From positions 1 to 10,382 of the forward strand of contig CACXHM010000205.1 of the NCBI GenBank assembly GCA_902767465.1: a DNA stretch of 10,382 bases. Reading direction: 5' to 3'. Numbering within the stretch: the first letter of the stretch is position 1; each line of letters begins with the position of its first letter. The notes under the pieces were generated by a model. That model was not told the origin of the DNA, ran no database searches, and worked only from the letters and a program-made list of their open reading frames with translations. This stretch comes from an uncultured Bacteroidia bacterium (GTDB lineage: Bacteria; Bacteroidota; Bacteroidia; Bacteroidales; UBA932). The position numbers and the translations under genes were made by a program. Positions 1 to 6,059 of the stretch are shown here, piece after piece.

Positions 1-2
1 CG

Positions 3-1373
3 GTTGAGCGCCTTACCGACCATTCCGACAGCACGGTCCTCTTCACCGATCCGGAACTCTTCGAAAAACTGGACGTCTCGAAAATGCCTAAGCTGCGCTA
101 CGTCATCAGCCTCAGCGATTTCATGCCCCTGTGGGGAAAGGATGAGGCACTCATGGCCGCTTATACCAGCCTGGATGAGCGTTTCGCCGCAAAGTTCCCC
201 GACGGTTTCGATGCCTCCAAAGTCAAGTATCCCACAGACAATGATACCGACCTTGCGGTCATCAACTACACATCCGGTTCAACCGGCAATCCCAAGGGAG
301 TCATGCTCCGCTACGAGTGCTTCAGCGCCACCATCGATTTCGGTCAGCGCTACATTCCCTGCAACAACGACGACAATATCGTCTCCATGCTTCCTATGGG
401 ACATATATACGGCCTTACCTATGAATTCCTCTATCCGCTTATCAGCGGAGTCACCGTATATTATCTTGGCAAGACACCTTCCCCATCACTGCTGCTGAAA
501 GCCATGCAGGAAGTGCAGCCCTATATAGTGATTACCGTCCCGCTTGTGCTTGAGAAGGTTTACAAGTCTTCCATCAAGCCCGTGCTTGGGAAATGGTATA
601 TGAAGGTGCTTACCGCTGTTCCCGGAATCAATGGCGTTATTTATAAAAAGGTGGGTGAAAAACTTCTTTCCGCATTCGGAGGCAAGGTCCGCGAGTTCGT
701 AATGGGCGGCGCGGCCCTCAATCCCGAGGTGGAACATTGCTTCAAGAAAATCAAGCTTCCTTATACCGTCGGGTACGGTATGACAGAAGCCGCTCCGCTA
801 CTTGCCTACGAACATCCCTCCGATTATGCCATGGGCTCCTGCGGGAAGGCCGTCGACTGTGCTGACGTGCGGATCGATTCAGAAGATCCGGAGCATATCG
901 CCGGCGAAATCCAGGCAAAGGGAACGAATGTCTGCAGCGGATACTACAAGTACCCTGAGGCGGATTCGACAGTGTTCACCTCCGACGGGTATCTGCATAC
1001 CGGAGATCTTGGCACTATCGATGCTGCGGGCAACATTTTCATCCGCGGACGTTCAAAGAGCATGATTTTGGGAGCGAACGGTCAGAATATCTACCCTGAA
1101 GAGGTGGAAGCCGCCGTCAATCAGCGTCCTTTTGTTGCAGAGAGCGTTGTGGTGGACCGTGCCGGCAAGCTCGTAGCCCTGGTTTATCTCGATGCCGATG
1201 CCATCAAGAAGGCAGGGCTCGATGAAGAGGCAGTTTCCGATATCCCCGAACAGGTACGCCGCGGCGCGAACAGGCATCTTCCGGGCTATAGCCAGATTGC
1301 CAAAGTGGAAGTGGTGCTCCAGCCATTCGAGAAGACTCCCAAAATGAGCATCAAGCGCTTCCTTTACAAATAA
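3..1373 (+). CDS. AMP-forming long-chain acyl-CoA synthetase, 5' partial
   Basis: The reading frame is open from the window edge (Val-Glu-Arg-Leu at position 3) to TAA at 1371-1373, so the true start lies upstream; an internal ATG at 84 is not the start. About 456 codons are present, while this family usually has 550-600 residues, so roughly the first 100 are missing. Adenylate-forming signatures are clear: the phosphate-binding loop YTSGSTGNPKG at partial residues 89-99, the YGMTEAAP adenine-binding motif near 258-265, TGDLG near 333-337, followed by RGRSKSMILGANGQNIYPEE, and a C-terminal KTPKMSIKRFLYK that carries the late lysine of the mobile domain. The enzyme activates fatty acids with ATP and CoA in the cytoplasm or at the inner membrane face. 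It has no functional link to the glycosidases downstream and is separated from them by a terminator. The exact chain-length preference cannot be read. Confidence 0.93.
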   Translation, partial: VERLTDHSDSTVLFTDPELFEKLDVSKMPKLRYVISLSDFMPLWGKDEALMAAYTSLDERFAAKFPDGFDASKVKYPTDNDTDLAVINYTSGSTGNPKGVMLRYECFSATIDFGQRYIPCNNDDNIVSMLPMGHIYGLTYEFLYPLISGVTVYYLGKTPSPSLLLKAMQEVQPYIVITVPLVLEKVYKSSIKPVLGKWYMKVLTAVPGINGVIYKKVGEKLLSAFGGKVREFVMGGAALNPEVEHCFKKIKLPYTVGYGMTEAAPLLAYEHPSDYAMGSCGKAVDCADVRIDSEDPEHIAGEIQAKGTNVCSGYYKYPEADSTVFTSDGYLHTGDLGTIDAAGNIFIRGRSKSMILGANGQNIYPEEVEAAVNQRPFVAESVVVDRAGKLVALVYLDADAIKKAGLDEEAVSDIPEQVRRGANRHLPGYSQIAKVEVVLQPFEKTPKMSIKRFLYK

Positions 1374-1510
1374 TCTGTTTTTTTAAAAATGCTGCAACGA
1401 AACGCCGGGACCGTGCATCTTTGATGTAGAAAATGTTAAGACAAACGATATGAGACGGTTTCAGATCTTTTTAGCAGCGATTTTTTCGGCAATACTTTAA
1501 TTTTTTGAAG
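1374..1510. other. Intergenic spacer after the acyl-CoA synthetase gene
   Basis: This AT-rich spacer lies between the synthetase stop and the terminator hairpin. It contains a T-run followed by A-run at 1378-1389, a near-match to a Bacteroidetes -7 element (CATCTTTG, 1416-1423), and a 16-codon ORF at 1450-1500 discussed under findings. I see no convincing structured RNA or longer gene in it. Confidence 0.5.
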
Positions 1511-1540
1511 AAAGGCCCGGCTTTATGCCGGGCTTTTCTT
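1511..1540 (+). terminator. Rho-independent terminator of the acyl-CoA synthetase gene
   Basis: A 7-bp perfect stem GCCCGGC (1515-1521) / GCCGGGC (1527-1533) has a 5-nt loop. It is extended by AAA/TTT pairing around one bulged G and followed by the T-rich run TTTTCTT (1534-1540). This is a standard intrinsic terminator in the + direction. An in-frame ATG at 1525 lies in its loop, which argues against that codon being the start of the next gene. Confidence 0.85.
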
Positions 1541-1547
1541 ATCTTTG
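1540..1547 (+). promoter_or_regulatory. Probable Bacteroidetes -7 promoter element TATCTTTG
   Basis: TATCTTTG matches the TAnnTTTG consensus of the Bacteroidetes primary sigma factor. It begins exactly where the terminator T-run ends. Transcription would start around 1552-1556, at or just before the ATG at 1555. I do not find a good -33 TTTG box at the expected spacing; that region is the GC-rich terminator stem. The promoter may therefore be weak or need an activator. Confidence 0.55.
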
Positions 1548-1554
1548 TGTTGTA

Positions 1555-3138
1555 ATGACCAAAAAAATGAAACTGCGTAATACACTTTTTGTCGCTGCCG
1601 GCATAATGCTGCTGGTGGCGAATTGCCTTCCTGCCGCTTCGAAGGCAAAGAAGAAAACCGTACTCCCGGAACAGGTGACCATAAGCAAGCAGACCCTGCA
1701 GGACAAGATCCGCGGGGCGTGGGCAGGGCAGGTCATAGGATGCACCTACGGCGGACCCACGGAGTTCAAGTTCTCCAGTTTTATTCCCTCTGAGTACACC
1801 ATCGACTGGAATGAACATCTTATAAAATGGTGGTATGACCATGTTCCCGGCCTGTATGACGATGTGTATATGGACCTTACTTTTGTCGAGGTTTTCGACA
1901 GGGAGGGGCTTGACGCTCCCGTCGAGTCGTTTGCAAAGGCTTTTGCAAATGCGGGATATCCCCTTTGGCATGCCAATCTTCAGGCAAGGTACAACATCCT
2001 TCATGGCATCATGCCTCCCGAATCTGGATCATGGATCAACAATGCCCATGCCGATGATATTGATTTCCAGATCGAGGCGGACTATGCCGGAATAATGTCT
2101 CCGGGGATGATCAATACAGCCGTAGACTACACCGATGAGATAGGCCATATCATGAACTATGGCGACGGATGGTATGGCGGAGTGTACGTGGCGGCAATGT
2201 ATGCGCTGGCATTTGTTACGGACGATATTCCTTTCATCGTAAGGGAAGCCCTTAAGACCATCCCTTCGCAAAGCAAATACTACAAGTGCATGTCGGATGT
2301 CATCGGATGGTGGGAAAAATACCCCGATGACTGGCACATCACCTGGGCGCTCACGAACGAACGCTATGGCTTCGACATCGGCTGCCCGAGCGGCTTCAAC
2401 TCGGCATTCAATATCGACGCCGTAATCAACAGTGCCTATATCATAATCGGCCTGCTTTACGGACAGGGCAACTTCTACCGTACCATCGATATCTCCACCC
2501 GCTGCGGATACGATTCTGACTGCAACCCTGCATCTGCCGGCGGCATTCTTGGAACCATCCTCGGGTTCAACAAGATTCCTGCTTATTGGAAGACTCCCAT
2601 ATATGAAGTTGAGGACATTGACTTCAAATACACCGACATCTCCCTCAACCGTGCATACAAGATGAGTCTGAAGCAGGCGCTTCAGGTAATAGAGCGCAAC
2701 GGCGGCAGCACAGAAGGCGCCAGCGTCACCATCAAGACCCAGAAACCACGCGCAGTGCGTCTGGAGCAGAGTTTCGAAGGGCACTGGCCTGTGGCTAAGA
2801 AGGATATCAAGATGACACCGTGGAAGATGGGAGAATACACCTTCGAAGGCAAAGGAGCCGTGCTGTCATACCATTTCACCCTTCCAAAGCCCTATAATGT
2901 GAAAGACTATGAGGCCAATGTCGAGGTATATGTCGACGGAAGTCTCTACAAGACTGTGCAGCTTCCTACCGCAGGCAACGGCCAGACGCGCGAACTCTGC
3001 TGTATATGGAACCTGCCTCTCGGGCAGCACAAGGTCTCGGTCCGATGGACCAACAAGCCGGACGACATCAACATGGTTATCGATACCATCAATATCTTTT
3101 CCGACAAGCCCGCACCAGTTAAGCACGTGGATAAATGA
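1555..3138 (+). CDS. Secreted ADP-ribosylglycohydrolase-fold protein with C-terminal beta-sandwich
   Basis: The frame extends up to an ATG at 1525, but that codon lies inside the upstream terminator and before the promoter. The start is therefore ATG 1555 (527 aa) or ATG 1567 (523 aa, preceded by an A-run). The N-terminus is a signal peptide: basic MTKKMKLRN, hydrophobic LFVAAGIMLLVA, then a lysine-rich mature start. A Cys follows VAN, which is a poor lipobox. The domain begins with GAWAGQVIGCTYGG, the small-residue helix typical of ADP-ribosylglycohydrolases (DraG/ARH-like, PF03747). Two acidic clusters follow: DDVYMDLT (about residues 102-109) and GYDSDCNPASAGGILG (about 318-333). These occupy the positions of the family's two metal-binding motifs, with Cys replacing the usual Thr of DxDT. 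Residues from about 400 onward look like an all-beta accessory domain. The GH106 gene overlaps the stop by ATGA, so translation is probably coupled. In pectin loci this family's substrate is unproven; I infer a glycosidase acting on an N- or O-glycosidic bond rather than protein de-ADP-ribosylation. Confidence 0.8.
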   Translation: MTKKMKLRNTLFVAAGIMLLVANCLPAASKAKKKTVLPEQVTISKQTLQDKIRGAWAGQVIGCTYGGPTEFKFSSFIPSEYTIDWNEHLIKWWYDHVPGLYDDVYMDLTFVEVFDREGLDAPVESFAKAFANAGYPLWHANLQARYNILHGIMPPESGSWINNAHADDIDFQIEADYAGIMSPGMINTAVDYTDEIGHIMNYGDGWYGGVYVAAMYALAFVTDDIPFIVREALKTIPSQSKYYKCMSDVIGWWEKYPDDWHITWALTNERYGFDIGCPSGFNSAFNIDAVINSAYIIIGLLYGQGNFYRTIDISTRCGYDSDCNPASAGGILGTILGFNKIPAYWKTPIYEVEDIDFKYTDISLNRAYKMSLKQALQVIERNGGSTEGASVTIKTQKPRAVRLEQSFEGHWPVAKKDIKMTPWKMGEYTFEGKGAVLSYHFTLPKPYNVKDYEANVEVYVDGSLYKTVQLPTAGNGQTRELCCIWNLPLGQHKVSVRWTNKPDDINMVIDTINIFSDKPAPVKHVDK

Positions 3139-5948
3139 AAAGAATACTGATTGCGCTGACAGCCATCCTGCTGGCTTTGCCCTCCCAGGGAACCTCTTCC
3201 AAAGCAGTATGGCAGGCATTTCACAATCCTTCCGACGCCTACCGGCCCTATGTGCGCTGGTGGTGGAACGGAGACCGGGTGGACGAAACCGAGATCCGGC
3301 GTGAACTCCGTCTGCTGAAGGATGCAGGAATTGCCGGAGTGGAAATCAACCCCATCTCCTTCCCGGGCAGGGCAGGCGATACCGTGGGTAAAAAGACGTT
3401 GACATGGCTCAGCGACGAGTGGATAGACATGCTTGCCGTTGCCTTTGACGAGGCAGGTAAACTGGGCATGACCTGCGACCTGATCGTCGGGTCCGGATGG
3501 CCCTTCGGGGCGGAGACCCTTGCTCCGGAAGACAGGGCGTCGGTAATTCTCACCCTTTGCGACAAGGCGACAGGCGGTACCCTTTATGAGAAAAGCACTT
3601 TCCATGTTTTCAAGGAACTGGATCCCAAGGTGACAATTCCCAATCCGCGCCGCAGTCCGGAACTGCTGAGGGCGCTGCTCGTCCCCGATCCGGTGAACGA
3701 CCTTTCCGAAGCCGTGGACGTGACCGACAGGGTGCGTAACGGAGTGCTCAAGATGAAAGTCCCATCCGGCAACTGGCAGGTGTATTATATGGTGAAGTAC
3801 AATTCCTTCGCCAGCGTCATTAACGGCGCTCCCGGTGCGGCCGGCCCCATTCTCGACCACATGAACGCCGATGCCGTCCGCAGGTATCTCGACAGGATGA
3901 CCAACAGGATAGAGGGCCGTCTGGGCCCCGTCTCCCAGTATCTGCGTGCTTTTTTTGTTGACAGCATGGAACTGGAGGGCGCTAACTGGACGGGGGATTT
4001 CGCCGAACAGTTCAAGGCCCGCAGGGGCTATGACATCCTCCCGTGGCTGCCTTTTACCATGTTCAAGCTGCGCCGCCTCGGAGAGGTGGAGGACTTCAAC
4101 TACGGCTGCGCCAAGGGCGAGAAGTTCCAGCAGCAGGTTAATCGTGCCCGGTATGATTTCGAACTCACCAAGGCGGAGCTGCTGGAAGAACGTTTCTTTA
4201 AAGTGTACAGGCAGTGGGCAAATGAGCATGGAGTGCTTTCCCGCGCCCAGGCCTACGGATGCGGATTCTTTATCGAAGAGTCTTCCATGATGGTGGATAT
4301 CCCGGAAGGGGAGTCCTGGACCACCAACTGGCTGCGCCATGTAGTAGGAGAGGAAATGGGCGATGAGGATTACCGCCGGGGCCGCGCCTACACCATGATA
4401 GACAAGTACGTTTCTTCAGCTGCGCATCTGACCGGCAAGCGCCTGGTGAGCTGCGAGGAGATGACCAATACCTATAACGTGTTCTCCACCTCTCTTGAAT
4501 ACCTGAAGGTGGGATCCGACATGAGCTGCATCTCCGGCATCACCCATTCGGTGTGGCACGGATTCAACTATTCTCCGAAGGAGGCTCCCTTCCCCGGATG
4601 GGTCCAGTACGGCAGCTACTATAACGAAAAGAACACCTGGTGGCCGTATTTCCGACTTTTGAACGATTACCGCGCCCGGCTTGGTGCTCTTGTGCGCAAC
4701 GCCGACATGCAGGCCGACATTGCAATCCTGCCGGCAAATGCAGACTTATGGTCAACCATGGGTGTGCAGACAGAACCGTTCCCGGTGAAATTGAACGTGC
4801 CATATACTTCCCTTGTGTGGGAAGCCATCCATAAGAACGGCGGAGGTGCGGATTACGTTTCGGAGAGGATTCTTGCAGGCTCCACCATTAAAGACGGCAA
4901 ACTCTGCTACGGGCCGCGAAAGTATAGCGACCTCTTTCTGGTCGAGGTGCGGGGAACCACTGTGGAGGCAATGGAGAAAATACGTGAATTCGTGCTTGGC
5001 GGAGGCCGGGTGTTCTGCATTGAGGCTATGCCCGAAAGGTCGGTTGGAATGTCTGACAGTGAATCCCGCGATGCGCGCATCGCCGCAATCGTCGATGAAC
5101 TCCGTGCTACGGGCCGTTTCATTCTCCTGCCAAAACCCGAGGGAGACCGTTTTCTGGAGTGGTATGCCGACATAGCCAAAGAATATTCCCTCCCTGGCTA
5201 CGTTACTGTGTCTCGCCCCGACCGGTTCCTCCTTCAGAACCACTATAAGATGGATGACGGAAGCCTGTTCTACCTGTTTGTGAATGCGAGCAGGATTGAG
5301 GGCAAGTCCACCGACATCGTGTTCCCTGCATCGGTCACGCGTGGACGCAGGGCCTGGCTCTACAATCCGGCAGACGGCAACAGATATGCTTTGAATATTC
5401 CTGCCGACGGCCGGCTTCATTTCGACTTCGGTCCTTCGGAGAGCTTCGTGTTCATGTTTAACAAGATGGGCGGAAGCGCTCCTGAATGGAAACCCGTTCC
5501 TATGCCATCGGGCGGCATGGAAGTCCGGGACTGGGATGTAGTGTTCGACAATCCCGAGGTTCCGGGCGTTGAACCATGCCATATGAGTGAACTTCAGGAC
5601 CTGAAGGATATGGAGCAGTATAAGGGCTTTATGGGCACTGCCGTTTACACTTCACGGGTGAATGTTGAAGGGGAACTTCCTAAGTATATTTCCCTTGGCA
5701 AGGTCGGAAACATCGCTGAGGTGAAGATCAATGGGAAGCCGGCGGGACTCCACTGGTATGGAAACGCAGTGCTGAATGTCTCCGGCCTTTTGAAGACGGG
5801 GGAGAATGTGATAGAAGTGAAGGTTACCACGCTGATGAGCAATTATATGCGCACTCTTACCGACAACCGCAATGCCCAGCGTTTCGTAATCCGTCGCGGT
5901 ACGCCCCTCAAGCCCTCCGGCCTGATAGGTCCGGTGGTCCTTTATTGA
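3135..5948 (+). CDS. GH106 alpha-L-rhamnosidase
   Basis: This 937-residue protein has the usual GH106 length (about 900-1100). It starts with a signal peptide (MKRILIALTAILLALPSQG). The N-terminal GH106 signature is visible: YVRWWWNGDRVDETEIRREL (40-59), followed by LLKDAGIAGVEINPI. Barrel-like segments follow: CDLIVGSGWPFG (114-125), FFVDSMELEGANWTGDF (273-289), VDIPEGESW (387-395), LVSCEEMTNTYN (437-448), and HSVWHGFNYSPKE with PGWVQYG (471-493). E279, E391, E441 and E442 are candidates for catalytic or calcium-binding acids; I cannot assign them individually. The last ~110 residues (from about 830) form a galactose-binding-like beta-sandwich with VKINGKPAG and TGENVIEVKV. The enzyme removes terminal alpha-L-rhamnose, typically from pectic side chains, and probably acts in the periplasm. 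It is the second gene of its operon; its ATG overlaps the upstream TGA. A palindrome starts 10 nt after its stop. Confidence 0.9.
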   Translation: MKRILIALTAILLALPSQGTSSKAVWQAFHNPSDAYRPYVRWWWNGDRVDETEIRRELRLLKDAGIAGVEINPISFPGRAGDTVGKKTLTWLSDEWIDMLAVAFDEAGKLGMTCDLIVGSGWPFGAETLAPEDRASVILTLCDKATGGTLYEKSTFHVFKELDPKVTIPNPRRSPELLRALLVPDPVNDLSEAVDVTDRVRNGVLKMKVPSGNWQVYYMVKYNSFASVINGAPGAAGPILDHMNADAVRRYLDRMTNRIEGRLGPVSQYLRAFFVDSMELEGANWTGDFAEQFKARRGYDILPWLPFTMFKLRRLGEVEDFNYGCAKGEKFQQQVNRARYDFELTKAELLEERFFKVYRQWANEHGVLSRAQAYGCGFFIEESSMMVDIPEGESWTTNWLRHVVGEEMGDEDYRRGRAYTMIDKYVSSAAHLTGKRLVSCEEMTNTYNVFSTSLEYLKVGSDMSCISGITHSVWHGFNYSPKEAPFPGWVQYGSYYNEKNTWWPYFRLLNDYRARLGALVRNADMQADIAILPANADLWSTMGVQTEPFPVKLNVPYTSLVWEAIHKNGGGADYVSERILAGSTIKDGKLCYGPRKYSDLFLVEVRGTTVEAMEKIREFVLGGGRVFCIEAMPERSVGMSDSESRDARIAAIVDELRATGRFILLPKPEGDRFLEWYADIAKEYSLPGYVTVSRPDRFLLQNHYKMDDGSLFYLFVNASRIEGKSTDIVFPASVTRGRRAWLYNPADGNRYALNIPADGRLHFDFGPSESFVFMFNKMGGSAPEWKPVPMPSGGMEVRDWDVVFDNPEVPGVEPCHMSELQDLKDMEQYKGFMGTAVYTSRVNVEGELPKYISLGKVGNIAEVKINGKPAGLHWYGNAVLNVSGLLKTGENVIEVKVTTLMSNYMRTLTDNRNAQRFVIRRGTPLKPSGLIGPVVLY

Positions 5949-5957
5949 TAATACATC

Positions 5958-6055
5958 AGCCTCACAGGAGTCCGCTTTTAAGACCCCCTCCCTGAAGGGC
6001 GCCCTCCCCCTGGCCGGGGGTGGCAGGTCTTTTAAAAGCGGACTCCTGTGAGGCT
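5958..6055. repeat. Long imperfect palindrome between convergent operons (terminator or MITE/REP-like element)
   Basis: The left arm AGCCTCACAGGAGTCCGC plus TTTT (5958-5979) is the exact reverse complement of 6034-6055, a 22-bp perfect stem. It continues as AAGACC (5980-5985) against GGTCTT within 6026-6033, with a 2-nt bulge. The interior holds smaller dyads: CCC/GGG around TGAA (5990-5999), GGGCGCCC (5997-6004), and CCCCC (6006-6010) / GGGGG (6016-6020) flanked by GCC/GGC. The element occupies almost the whole gap: it starts 10 nt after the GH106 TGA and ends 4 nt before the GH78 stop on the other strand. The outer stem lacks a flanking T-run on either side, but the inner GC hairpin is followed by TCTTTT (6028-6033) on the + strand. 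It could be a bidirectional transcription stop, an mRNA 3'-end stabilizer, or a small non-autonomous mobile repeat. I see no target-site duplication. Confidence 0.8.
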
Positions 6056-6059
6056 TGGC

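Noticed and set aside
1525..1554. An upstream start for the ADP-ribosylglycohydrolase-fold protein at ATG 1525.
   Set aside because: The codon lies in the loop of the terminator and upstream of the likely promoter, so it would not be on the main transcript.
2029..2784. A 251-codon open frame on the reverse strand.
   Set aside because: It is antisense within the ADP-ribosylglycohydrolase-fold gene, and its translation looks like a frame shadow.
2946..4340. A 464-codon open frame on the reverse strand.
   Set aside because: It lies antisense across the ADP-ribosylglycohydrolase-fold and GH106 genes, whose protein families are clear. Its translation shows no family motif and it spans their junction, so it is a by-product of GC-rich codon use.
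4752..5582. A 276-codon open frame on the reverse strand.
   Set aside because: It is antisense within the GH106 gene, with no recognisable domain and no promoter or leader.
5958..6055. The palindrome as a CRISPR repeat, integron attC site or full insertion sequence.
   Set aside because: There is one copy only, no spacers, no transposase or integrase frame, no recognised attC core sites and no target duplication.
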